Part shown: positions 26,443 through 34,128 of the stretch, in pieces | How the letters are laid out: each line of letters opens with the position of its first letter | How positions within the stretch are numbered: the stretch's first letter is position 1 | Source of the DNA: Vagococcus penaei | GTDB taxonomy: Bacteria > Bacillota > Bacilli > Lactobacillales > Vagococcaceae | DNA length: 64,000 nt | Direction: 5' to 3' | NCBI RefSeq assembly: GCF_001998885.1 | Contig: NZ_CP019609.1 | Coordinates: forward strand, 2,158,001 to 2,222,000 | Translations under genes and position numbers: made by a program | Notes under the pieces: generated by a model | Told to the model about the DNA's origin: nothing | The model's input: the letters and a program-made list of their open reading frames with translations, nothing else | Database searches by the model: none

Positions 26443-27060
26443 TTATTTAAAGGATGTTGGTAATTCATAAAGTTCTTCGACTAGCGCTGGTTTGTAGCCT
26501 TGATTTTTTTGCCAATCAATCGTCACTCGGTAAACATCCTTTGTTTGTTTGTTTTCTAAGTAACCTATGATTTGAGTAGGGCTCGTCATATCAAGCCACC
26601 ATTCTTCTAATTGATTAGAAGGAAGCTCCAGTGCGTGAGTCATTGCTTGCCGCATTTCCTCACGGTCAATTGATCCACTGTTAAAATTAATTTGATGTGG
26701 TTCAGTTTGTTTCGTTGGTAGAGGTTGCCATTGAGTCTTTTTATAGGCTTGTTTTACCAAAGAGTCAGCTGATTTTACAAGAGTCATTGTGTCAGTTGAC
26801 TCAGTTGTTTTTTGTGTGGTTGTGGCGTTTTTGGTTACTGGTTGCGAGGTGTCAGTTGTTTGGGTGGTCAAAGTGATTTTTTGACCTCCAATTGGTTCAG
26901 CGATTGGCTTGGGTGTCAACCACTGTTTCAGTTGGATAATCAGCAATATAGCGAGTAAGCCAAGTAATAAAAATCGGATTTTTTTAGTTCGCCACACATA
27001 GTTGGCAGCTTTTTTAAGTTGTTTCACGTAATCTTCCCCAATCGACGTCATTTGTTTCAT
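26443..27060 (-). CDS. Unknown single-pass membrane protein inside the flagellar locus
   Basis: I do not recognise this 205-residue protein. It has a basic N-terminal cytoplasmic part, one membrane helix at about residues 30-45 (FLLLGLLAILLIIQL), a Thr/Gln-rich extracellular linker (about 60-90) and a C-terminal globular part with SREEMRQAMTHALELP-like helix content and YRVTIDWQKNQGY. It is the only reverse-strand gene between fliJ and fliS and sits between flgL and the first flagellin. The ribosome site is weak, and a second Met three codons in is possible. A cell-envelope role is an inference from topology only. Confidence 0.75.
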   Translation of the reverse strand: MKQMTSIGEDYVKQLKKAANYVWRTKKIRFLLLGLLAILLIIQLKQWLTPKPIAEPIGGQKITLTTQTTDTSQPVTKNATTTQKTTESTDTMTLVKSADSLVKQAYKKTQWQPLPTKQTEPHQINFNSGSIDREEMRQAMTHALELPSNQLEEWWLDMTSPTQIIGYLENKQTKDVYRVTIDWQKNQGYKPALVEELYELPTSFK

Positions 27061-27111
27061 TGTAACATGAGCTAATTTTAGAGAACAACTAGAAAAAATT
27101 TAATTTAGGGC

Positions 27112-27138
27112 TTAACTACTCTTTCGATCACCCGATAA
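27112..27138 (+). promoter_or_regulatory. Sigma-28 promoter of flagellin gene 1
   Basis: TTAAC (27112-27116) and CCCGATAA (27131-27138), 14 bases apart, match the promoters of flgM and the second flagellin. The leader that follows (about 45 bases) contains a GAGG-ATAA-CCTC mini-hairpin at 27147-27158 and the ribosome site TGGAGGAA. Confidence 0.85.
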
Positions 27139-27185
27139 TAATAGTAGAGGATAACCTCAAAGAAAATAAATGGAGGAATACAACC

Positions 27186-28295
27186 ATGAGAATTAATACA
27201 AATAGTGCCGCATTAAATACTTATTCACGTTTAGGTGCAGCTAACGCATCAAAAACAAGTTCATTAGCAAAATTATCATCAGGTCTACGTATCAACAAAG
27301 CAGGAGATGACGCAGCTGGTTTAGCAATCTCGGAAAAAATGAAAGGCCAAATTGGTGGATTAAAACAAGCAACACGTAACGCACAAGATGGTATTTCTTT
27401 AATCCAAACAGCAGAAGGCGCATTAAATGAAACACACGATATCTTAAATCGTATGCGTGACTTAGCTTCTCAATCAGCTAACGGCACATTAGGCGACGAT
27501 GACCGTAAAGAGTTAAACAAAGAGTTCTCAGCATTAAAAGAAGAAGTAACACGTATCTCAAAAGACACACAATTTAACCAAAAAACATTATTAAATGGTG
27601 ATTTTGATTCAGCAGCTAAATACAAAACTGAAGCAGCTGGTAATTTTGATAAAATCGCAACTGTTAATATTACTGATAAAGCAGCTGCAAAAGGATTAAC
27701 ATTAACAGCAGGTGGTGCTAAAGATGCAGAAGCAACACTTACAGCATCAACTGATTTTGAAGCAAAAGATGGTGAAATAAAAGATAAAGCTGGTAAAGTG
27801 ATTGGAACATATTCATTAACAGATGAAGGGAAAAAATTAACAACTGCTGCAACTGCTGCTGATACATTCGCTGTGACAGAAGAAGCGGCAGCTAAACCAG
27901 AAAAAGCCCTTAAATTCCATATTGGCGCTAATGAAGGTCAACAAATTGCTGTAAGTATTGGTAAAATGGATGCTGAATCTTTAGGTATTGATAAATTAGA
28001 TTTATCAAAACAAGATGACGCTGATAAAGCAATTACAACGATTGATGCAGCTAAAGCAACTGTATCAAGCACACGTTCTGATTTAGGTGCGGTACAAAAC
28101 CGTTTACAACACACAATCAACAATTTAGCAACAACACAAGAAAACTTAACAGAAGCTAATTCACGTATCCGTGACGTTGATATGGCAGAAGAAATGATGA
28201 GTTTCACTAAGAGCAATATCTTGTCACAAGCTGCTACATCAATGTTAGCTCAAGCTAACGCAATGCCACAAAGTGTTCTTTCATTATTACAATAG
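27186..28295 (+). CDS. fliC: Flagellin 1
   Basis: 369 residues with the standard D0/D1 ends: MRINTNSAALNTYSRLGAAN, GLRINKAGDDAAGLAISEKM, LNRMRDLASQSANGTLG at the N-terminus and SRIRDVDMAEEMMSFTKSNIL to SVLSLLQ at the C-terminus. The central part (about 150-265) is short, Ala/Lys/Thr rich and differs from that of flagellin 2. The D1 segment around LNRMRDLA corresponds to the site recognised by TLR5 in enteric flagellins. FlgM/FliA-controlled by the promoter upstream. Exported with FliS, which is frameshifted here. Confidence 0.96.
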   Translation: MRINTNSAALNTYSRLGAANASKTSSLAKLSSGLRINKAGDDAAGLAISEKMKGQIGGLKQATRNAQDGISLIQTAEGALNETHDILNRMRDLASQSANGTLGDDDRKELNKEFSALKEEVTRISKDTQFNQKTLLNGDFDSAAKYKTEAAGNFDKIATVNITDKAAAKGLTLTAGGAKDAEATLTASTDFEAKDGEIKDKAGKVIGTYSLTDEGKKLTTAATAADTFAVTEEAAAKPEKALKFHIGANEGQQIAVSIGKMDAESLGIDKLDLSKQDDADKAITTIDAAKATVSSTRSDLGAVQNRLQHTINNLATTQENLTEANSRIRDVDMAEEMMSFTKSNILSQAATSMLAQANAMPQSVLSLLQ

Positions 28296-28311
28296 GACAA
28301 TAGACTTTTTA

Positions 28312-28345
28312 AAAAAACTAATCAAATGATTAGTTTTTTTTTTTT
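28312..28345 (+). terminator. Terminator after flagellin 1
   Basis: AAAAAACTAATCA pairs with TGATTAGTTTTTT and is followed by a long T run (12 or more). The loop is very short (2-4 bases), but the U-tract is strong. The next gene has its own promoter. Confidence 0.85.
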
Positions 28346-28352
28346 GATACTA

Positions 28353-28379
28353 TTAACGTCTACTAGTTTCACCCGATAA
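28353..28379 (+). promoter_or_regulatory. Sigma-28 promoter of flagellin gene 2
   Basis: TTAAC (28353-28357) and CCCGATAA (28372-28379) with 14 bases between. The transcribed leader after it is almost base-for-base the same as that of flagellin 1, including the GAGG-ATAA-CCTC mini-hairpin (28388-28399). Confidence 0.85.
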
Positions 28380-28426
28380 TAATAGTAGAGGATAACCTCA
28401 AAGAAAATAATTGGAGGAAAATAGTC

Positions 28427-29614
28427 ATGAGAATTAATACAAATAGTGCCGCATTAAATACTTATTCACGTTTAGGTGCAGCTAACGCATCAAAAACAAG
28501 TTCATTAGCAAAATTATCATCAGGTCTACGTATCAACAAAGCAGGAGATGATGCCGCTGGTTTAGCAATCTCGGAAAAAATGAAAGGCCAAATTGGTGGA
28601 TTAAAACAAGCAACACGTAACGCACAAGATGGTATTTCTTTAATCCAAACAGCAGAAGGCGCATTAAATGAAACACACGATATCTTAAATCGTATGCGTG
28701 ACTTAGCAACGCAATCAGCTAACGGTACATTAGGTAATGACGACCGTGCCGAGTTAAATAAAGAATTTACGGCATTAAAAGAAGAAGTAACACGTATTTC
28801 AAAAGATACGCAATTTAACCAAAAAACATTGTTAAATGGTGATTTTGATTCAGCAGCTAAGACAGAAGTTAAATTTGCTGCCGATTTTAGTAAATATGCA
28901 GATGTAGTAATTAAAGATAAAGCGGCTGCTAAAGACTTAGAAGTAACTTATGCTCGAAAAGAATATGATGGGGCTGATGTAGCGACTAAAGATGGTAAAG
29001 CATCAATTACTGTTGATACTAATAAATTTGCGATAGTTGAGGAATCTGCTGAGAAATTTTCTATCTATAACAAGGCTGATGTGACTGGTGGTAAAGCTAA
29101 TGCTGATGCTAAAGAAATTGCAGAAGTCAGTTTAACAGCAGCTGGCAAAGATTTAACTGCAACCGGAGCTGCAATAACAAATCAAAAAGCAACAGTTGAA
29201 GAAACACCAGGCGATAAAACTAAAGAATTATCTTTCCACATTGGTGCAAATGAAGGTCAAAAGATTGGCGTGAGCATGGGTAAAATGGATGCCGCATCTT
29301 TAGGTATTGATAAATTAGACTTAACTAGCCAAGATGCAGCAGATAAAGCAATCACAACGATTGATGCAGCTAAAGCAACTGTATCAAGCACACGTTCTGA
29401 TTTAGGTGCAGTACAAAATCGTTTACAACACACAATCAATAACCTGGCAACTAGTCAAGAAAACTTAACAGAAGCTAATTCACGTATCCGTGACGTTGAT
29501 ATGGCAGAAGAAATGATGAGTTTCACTAAGAGTAATATCTTGTCACAAGCAGCAACATCAATGTTAGCTCAAGCTAATGCAATGCCACAAAGTGTTCTTT
29601 CATTATTACAATAA
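28427..29614 (+). CDS. fliC: Flagellin 2
   Basis: 395 residues. The first 145 residues and last 110 or so are nearly identical to flagellin 1 (only scattered changes such as ATQ for ASQ and GNDDRAELNKEFTA for GDDDRKELNKEFSA), while the middle (about 150-285) is unrelated in detail and longer. It arose by tandem duplication with divergence, or exchange, of the surface-exposed domain. It has its own promoter and terminator, so the two filament proteins can be expressed independently. Confidence 0.96.
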   Translation: MRINTNSAALNTYSRLGAANASKTSSLAKLSSGLRINKAGDDAAGLAISEKMKGQIGGLKQATRNAQDGISLIQTAEGALNETHDILNRMRDLATQSANGTLGNDDRAELNKEFTALKEEVTRISKDTQFNQKTLLNGDFDSAAKTEVKFAADFSKYADVVIKDKAAAKDLEVTYARKEYDGADVATKDGKASITVDTNKFAIVEESAEKFSIYNKADVTGGKANADAKEIAEVSLTAAGKDLTATGAAITNQKATVEETPGDKTKELSFHIGANEGQKIGVSMGKMDAASLGIDKLDLTSQDAADKAITTIDAAKATVSSTRSDLGAVQNRLQHTINNLATSQENLTEANSRIRDVDMAEEMMSFTKSNILSQAATSMLAQANAMPQSVLSLLQ

Positions 29615-29639
29615 GCAAAGTCACTTGAAAATAGGGGAT

Positions 29640-29669
29640 AAAAGTCGGCGAAGTCATTTGTCGGCTTTT
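29640..29669 (+). terminator. Terminator after flagellin 2
   Basis: AAAAGTCGGC (29640-29649) pairs with GTCGGCTTTT (29660-29669) through ten pairs including two G-U, around a 10-base loop, followed by ACTTTTAA. The U-tract is interrupted, so some read-through into flaG, fliD and fliS is likely. Confidence 0.75.
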
Positions 29670-29719
29670 ACTTTTAAGGGGAATATCAATTAGGAAGGTA
29701 CTTAAAATAGGTGCTAATT

Positions 29720-30121
29720 ATGGATATACAACCGATTGTTCATCAAATAAATCGTCTGAAACCAGTCACTGATGGAAAAATTATGAATGACTTACCAGAC
29801 AATAGGCCAACACTACCAAGCAAATTACAAGAACGGGTTGACGAATTAGTTGATCCGCATGGTAATATTTATCAAGCAGGAACAATTTCAAGCTATAGTA
29901 AAGAAAAAATCCAAGAGGAAATTGCGTACGCTAACCGATTTTTAGTTGGACATCAGACGAAATTTCATTACCAAATCCACGAAGAAACGGGACGAACGAT
30001 TGTTGAGTTACGTGATATTCAAACGGACGAAATTGTCAAAGAAATTCCTCCAAGTGAATTTTTAGATGTTGTAGCTGAAATTTGGAAATTATCTGGTATT
30101 ATAGTTGATAAGGAAGGGTGA
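29720..30121 (+). CDS. flaG: FlaG family flagellar protein
   Basis: About 133 residues. The C-terminal half is the FlaG domain: ANRFLVGHQTKFHYQIHEETGRTIVELRDIQTDEIVKEIPPSEFLDVVAEIWKLSG. FlaG proteins influence filament length and usually precede fliD, as here. ATG 29720 gives the typical start; GTG 29711 in the same frame is the alternative. No separate sigma-28 promoter is visible before it. Confidence 0.88.
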   Translation: MDIQPIVHQINRLKPVTDGKIMNDLPDNRPTLPSKLQERVDELVDPHGNIYQAGTISSYSKEKIQEEIAYANRFLVGHQTKFHYQIHEETGRTIVELRDIQTDEIVKEIPPSEFLDVVAEIWKLSGIIVDKEG

Positions 30122-30126
30122 CTTAA

Positions 30127-31563
30127 ATGGCAAATGTATCAAGTGCAACAGGTATCAGTTCAACGCTAGGCAGTTATTCAGGCATTACGTCAAAAGAAAT
30201 TGATCAAATGATTGAAGCGTCATCATTACCGTTACTCAAGCTAAACAATCAAAAGTCAAAGATTAATGAGCAACAAAATGCCTGGAAAGATGTAAAATTA
30301 CGGTTAAATACATTTTTAAGCAAAATTGAAGCATTACAAAAAAATGACACATTTAATTCAAAAAAGATTACGAGTTCTGATGATAAAAAAGTGAGTGTCA
30401 CAGCGACAGACAAAGCTGCTAATGATAACTACCGAGTAACGGTTCAAGAATTAGCAACGGCTTCTAAATTAACGTCTGGAAAAATTCCAGCTTTGGAGAA
30501 TAAAACAATTTATGATGCGTTAAATGTTTCTGGTGACCTAGTTATTAAAGGGAAAGATGGCAAAGAAACAGCGATTTCCTTAGAAACAACGGATGGACTG
30601 AAAGAGTTAACGATTAAAATTAATAACCAAAGTAAGGAAACCGGTGTCAAAGCAACAATTGTTGATTCGCGTTTAGTTCTATCAAATGTCGAAACTGGAA
30701 AAGCTGATTTTAGTGTTGCAGATAATGATTTGGCTAAAACATTAAATTTATCGGGAACTGAGAGTCATTTTGAATTAGGTAAAAATGCTGAGTTTACGAT
30801 TGATGGGATGAAAGTTGAGCGTTCGTCAAATAAGATATCCGATGTGGTCGAGCATGTCACGTTTGAGCTCAAAGCTAAAACGAGTGACGAAGTGTCATTA
30901 GGCCTAGTTCAAGACCATGATAAATCAGTATCGGCAGCGAAAGACTTAGTCGAGCAGTATAATAATGTGATGACATTTATTGATGAAAAACTTTCTGTAG
31001 GAGACCCAAGTAAAAAAGGAAATAAAACGGGCGCACTATCTGGAGATAGTTCATTAATTCGTTTACAGTCAGCTTTACGAACAATGATGACGGCTGCTGT
31101 GCCAAACTCAGGTAATACCACCATTAATAAACCAAAAGATATTGGTATTTCGAGTGTCGACCGCACCTCAACATTGAAATTTGATGAAGAGGCATTTAAG
31201 AAAGCGTTAGAGAAAGACCCACAAGCGGTTCAAAATTTCTTCTCGACAACAATAACCTCAAAAGATCCAGTTGATGGGACGACCATTACTACTGAATCTG
31301 GGTATATGAAAGGATTAAAAGAATTAACAAATTCTTTTATAACAGATGATAAAGATAAAAAAAGTGTGTATACTACTAAGACAAGCACATTTGATTTAAC
31401 ATTAAAAGATATTGATAGCCGAATTGATAAATTTACTGAGCAAATTGATAAAAAACGTGATTACTATGTACGGACTTTTACTCGTTTGGATCAAATTATG
31501 ATGCAAGCAGAAGAACAAATGAGTTATCTGCAAAGTCAGTTGCAGTCATTTATGCCACAATAA
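30127..31563 (+). CDS. fliD: FliD, filament cap protein
   Basis: 478 residues with FliD N-terminal motifs (GSYSGITSKEIDQMIEASSLPLLKLNNQKSKINEQQNAWKDVK), the domain boundaries ITSSDDKKVSVTATDKAANDNYRVTVQELATASKL, and a C-terminal coiled coil (IDSRIDKFTEQIDKKRDYYVRTFTRLDQIMMQAEEQMSYLQSQL). It caps the filament and folds exported flagellin. It is 6 bases after flaG. Confidence 0.94.
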   Translation: MANVSSATGISSTLGSYSGITSKEIDQMIEASSLPLLKLNNQKSKINEQQNAWKDVKLRLNTFLSKIEALQKNDTFNSKKITSSDDKKVSVTATDKAANDNYRVTVQELATASKLTSGKIPALENKTIYDALNVSGDLVIKGKDGKETAISLETTDGLKELTIKINNQSKETGVKATIVDSRLVLSNVETGKADFSVADNDLAKTLNLSGTESHFELGKNAEFTIDGMKVERSSNKISDVVEHVTFELKAKTSDEVSLGLVQDHDKSVSAAKDLVEQYNNVMTFIDEKLSVGDPSKKGNKTGALSGDSSLIRLQSALRTMMTAAVPNSGNTTINKPKDIGISSVDRTSTLKFDEEAFKKALEKDPQAVQNFFSTTITSKDPVDGTTITTESGYMKGLKELTNSFITDDKDKKSVYTTKTSTFDLTLKDIDSRIDKFTEQIDKKRDYYVRTFTRLDQIMMQAEEQMSYLQSQLQSFMPQ

Positions 31564-31587
31564 AGAATTAGAGAAAAGGTGAACACA

Positions 31588-31908
31588 ATGACGAATTCGT
31601 TAATTGAGGAAATGTTAGAGAATTTAAGCGTTTGGGATGGGACAGTCACAGACGGGGAAGACATTATTACAAAAAATGGTGTGTTAGTGGCGACTATTCG
31701 TGATAGTGATAAACAGTTGACAGCGAATGATGCTGAAAATATGCAGCAAGTGATTCTTAAAACTGAAGCTATTCAACAAGTGATTCAGGCTGAGCGTAAA
31801 ACGGTGATGAGTCAGCTAAACCAGGTTACACCGGTAAACCGTAACAAAATCGTTGATAGTTACATTTCCCAATATACGGATTCGTATTTTGTCGATCGAG
31901 ATTATTAA
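31588..31908 (+). CDS. Unknown small protein in the FliT position
   Basis: The 106-residue product has no motif I can assign with confidence. It is mostly helical, with LIEEMLENLSVWDG near the start, NAENMQQVILKTEAIQQVIQAERKTVMSQL-type amphipathic helices in the middle and a Tyr/Asp-rich end. It lies between fliD and fliS, where many bacteria encode FliT, the FliD chaperone, which is also a small helical protein of about 100 residues. The role as FliT equivalent is inference from position and size. ATG 31588 follows AAAGGTGA. Confidence 0.75.
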   Translation: MTNSLIEEMLENLSVWDGTVTDGEDIITKNGVLVATIRDSDKQLTANDAENMQQVILKTEAIQQVIQAERKTVMSQLNQVTPVNRNKIVDSYISQYTDSYFVDRDY

Positions 31909-31928
31909 AAGTAGAGAGGATAAGCAAT

Positions 31929-32290
31929 ATGAGTTATCAAAAAGGTAGCGATACTTATCGCCAAAATCAAATTTTGACTGCGTCACCAAAAAAATGATTG
32001 ACTTGTTGTATGAAGGAGCGATTAAGCAATTAAAATTGGCAGAACTAGCTCTGGATAAAAAAGAATTTGAACAGGTCAATACCCATCTGATTAAAGCTGA
32101 AGATATTATTTTAGAGTTGAAATTATCAGTTAATCCAGCTGTTGAGGGTGAGGTGCCAAATCAATTAATCGAGTTATATGATTTTATGTTTTCTCGTTTA
32201 GTGACGGCCAATATAGAAAAAAATTTGGAATTGATTCAACTGGTTAGAGGCATGATTGAGGAATTACGTGAAACATGGGCGCAGTTATAG
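31929..32290 (+). pseudogene. fliS: FliS flagellin chaperone gene, frame broken at an A7 run
   Basis: ATG 31929 (after GAGAGGATAA) gives MSYQKGSDTYRQNQILTASPKK, which matches the FliS N-terminus, then TGA at 31995. The -1 frame continues the family without a gap: MIDLLYEGAIKQLKLAELAL to the end at 32290. Seven A (31988-31994) stand where eight would be in frame. A_AAA_AAA is a slippery heptamer, so some full-length protein could be made. The second ATG (31994) overlaps the stop as ATGA, so re-initiation could give a FliS lacking the first 22 residues, which normally cap the flagellin-binding face. FliS keeps flagellin unfolded before export. Confidence 0.85.
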
Positions 32291-32311
32291 AGAGTAGAAT
32301 GGATTGATTAG

Positions 32312-33123
32312 ATGAAGCAACAGATTAAATTTAGTGGAATGATTGTGTGTCTAGGCGTACTATTAGTTGGTATGACAGGTTGTACGTTGCCACCAGTGGC
32401 TCAGTCAATCGTCACCAAAGCAAAGGTTGCACCTAAAAAGCAAGCGGCTAGTGACAATGAGCGAGTACTAGGCACACATGATTTATTGATTGGCTATCAG
32501 TCACATATTGAGCATTCGCACGAAGAACTCGCTTCTTATCACCTTGATGTCCCACTTTATAATCAACTCACAGAACCTGCTTTGAAATATGGCTGTGAAG
32601 TGACAGCTCTTGGGATGTTGCTAGCTTACTATGGTTTTGATGGCAATAAAAATAAGTTACAGCAACAAATTGCCAAAGAGCCTTATCAAGATAGCCGTGG
32701 ATTAATGGGGAATCCTAATAAAGGCTTTGTTGGAGATGCGACGGGAGAAAAACCAGGGACTGGTGTCAATCATGGTCCAATCGCCAATTTGGCCCAACAA
32801 GTTGTTGGTGATAATTATCAAGTCGTTGATGCTACTGGTCAGTCACTGCAAGTCTTACTAGATAAAGTAGCGACAGGCCATCCAGTTTGGGTAGTAACAA
32901 GTATCGATTATCGTTTGCCTGAAAAAGAGGATGTCGTAAAGTGGAAAACCGCTGAAGGTGTACTGGATGTTCATTTGAAGCACCATGCAGCTGTCTTAAC
33001 TGGGTACGATCAGACATCTGTTTATTTAAATGACGCGTATGGTGAAAAAAAGTCATTGATCGGGATTTTTTTTCTGATATTTATCAAACGATGGGAGCAC
33101 AAGCAGTTTATTTAGATAAGTAA
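32312..33123 (+). pseudogene. C39-like peptidase lipoprotein, frame broken near the 3' end
   Basis: The protein has a lipoprotein signal (hydrophobic stretch ending LVGMTGC, lipid Cys at about residue 24) and a Peptidase_C39_2 domain with the catalytic Cys in YGCEVTALGMLLAYYG and His in HHAAVLTGYD, followed by LNDAYG. After GEKK the frame loses homology and runs on to a stop at 33115. The -1 frame at A_AAA_AAG (33046-33052) restores a typical ending, VIDRDFFSDIYQTMGAQAVYLDK, stopping at 33123. The last 20 or so residues only are affected, so the catalytic core is present either way. The substrate is unknown; its position after fliS may be chance. Confidence 0.8.
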
Positions 33124-33197
33124 GATCCCAGTTGCTAGTTAACCCAAGTTGACCGTAAGACTTTTCATTACGTTATTTTGGTTAGCTAAAATCAAAC

Positions 33198-33254
33198 AGT
33201 AAAAGACACGTTAGAGATGTATCTGAAAGGATACTCTTTAACGTGTCTTTTACT
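33198..33254. terminator. Bidirectional terminator
   Basis: AGTAAAAGACACGTTA (33198-33213) pairs with TAACGTGTCTTTTACT (33239-33254), a 16-base-pair perfect outer stem with a further partly paired inner region. The ends are A-rich and T-rich, so it can serve both the lipoprotein gene and the opposing regulator gene. Confidence 0.85.
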
Positions 33255-33268
33255 ATGTACTCGTCTAA

Positions 33269-34030
33269 TTATGCATAGTAAGTAATAATATCATGTAGTA
33301 ACTGAGCACTCGGTTTTTCTGTCCGCGTATTATAATATGTAGCAAAGCGGTCGTCAGCCAGATACATCTCTGCTAGTGCTAGATGATACTCTCGGTGGTA
33401 AAACGGTGCAGTGAGCTGTAGCCAATTTTTATGTGCTTGAAAAGCTTTTTGTGCTTCATGGGAAGTTAAGTCGGGTGACTTTGTCTTTAAAAGTAGATTT
33501 AAGGTAGCGAACAAACTAGCTTCATAGTCAAGCATCGCGTGATAATCTGCTGGCGACAGATGCATCCATTTTTCTTGACTTTGTTTAAGTGTCTCTTCGC
33601 TATATGTTTGAGTTAATTCGTGCCCATACTGGTCTTGATTTTCAGTGATTTTTTGTGTCATAAAATGACGAAATTTTTCGGTATTGGTCATAGTCATATC
33701 TCCTTGATACGTTTTAATGGATTGGTCAAGTGAGGTTATCAGTTGGTTTAGCGTGTTTTTTTCATTGATTAGTCGCGTTTTTTGTTTAATTAATTCAGCT
33801 AAACGCTGTTCGGGTGTTTGTTGTAAGAGCAATTGAATGGTCTGTAAAGAAAAACCAAACGTCTTGAAAAATAAGATTTGTTCGAGACAATCGACTTCTT
33901 TTTGCGTATAAAGCCGGTATCCGCTAGGACTTTTGAGCGTTGGTTTGAGTAACCCAATTTGATCATAGTAGCGCAAAGTTCGAGTCGTTACACCAGATAA
34001 GTTGGCTAATTCGCTAATTGTATAGGTCAT
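33269..34030 (-). CDS. MerR-family regulator with TipAS-type antibiotic-binding domain
   Basis: 253 residues. The first 70 form the MerR helix-turn-helix (YTISELANLSGVTTRTLRYYDQIGLLKP then GYRLYTQKEVDCLEQI), followed by the dimer helix. The C-terminal part (about 120-250) is a TipAS/albicidin-binding-type domain of helices, with YHREYHLALAEMYLADDRFATYYN near the end. Such proteins bind bulky or peptide drugs and activate their own or transporter genes. A MerR-type promoter with a 19-base spacer lies upstream, so it probably regulates itself. No drug transporter gene is adjacent. Confidence 0.9.
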   Translation of the reverse strand: MTYTISELANLSGVTTRTLRYYDQIGLLKPTLKSPSGYRLYTQKEVDCLEQILFFKTFGFSLQTIQLLLQQTPEQRLAELIKQKTRLINEKNTLNQLITSLDQSIKTYQGDMTMTNTEKFRHFMTQKITENQDQYGHELTQTYSEETLKQSQEKWMHLSPADYHAMLDYEASLFATLNLLLKTKSPDLTSHEAQKAFQAHKNWLQLTAPFYHREYHLALAEMYLADDRFATYYNTRTEKPSAQLLHDIITYYA

Positions 34031-34054
34031 ATGGTAATCTCCTTTCTTGATTAA

Positions 34055-34085
34055 AGTCTATGGTATGACGTCACGTTAAGGTCAA
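34055..34085 (-). promoter_or_regulatory. MerR-type promoter/operator of the TipA-like regulator
   Basis: On the reverse strand TTGACC (34085-34080) and TAGACT (34060-34055) are 19 bases apart, the over-long spacing that MerR activators correct by twisting DNA. The spacer holds the imperfect dyad TTAACGTGACGTCA. This supports autoregulation. Confidence 0.7.
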
Positions 34086-34128
34086 GCTTACTGGCTTATT
34101 TTTTAAAAATAACTGGTAGATTAAATTA

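Noticed and set aside
28334-28345. Long T run after flagellin 1 as a phase-variation tract
   Set aside because: It lies after the stop codon in a terminator and well before the next promoter -35 box, so length change should not alter a reading frame.
27186-29614. Long near-identical repeats considered as a repeat array or assembly duplication
   Set aside because: The two copies encode complete flagellins with different central domains and separate promoters and terminators, so they are true paralogues.
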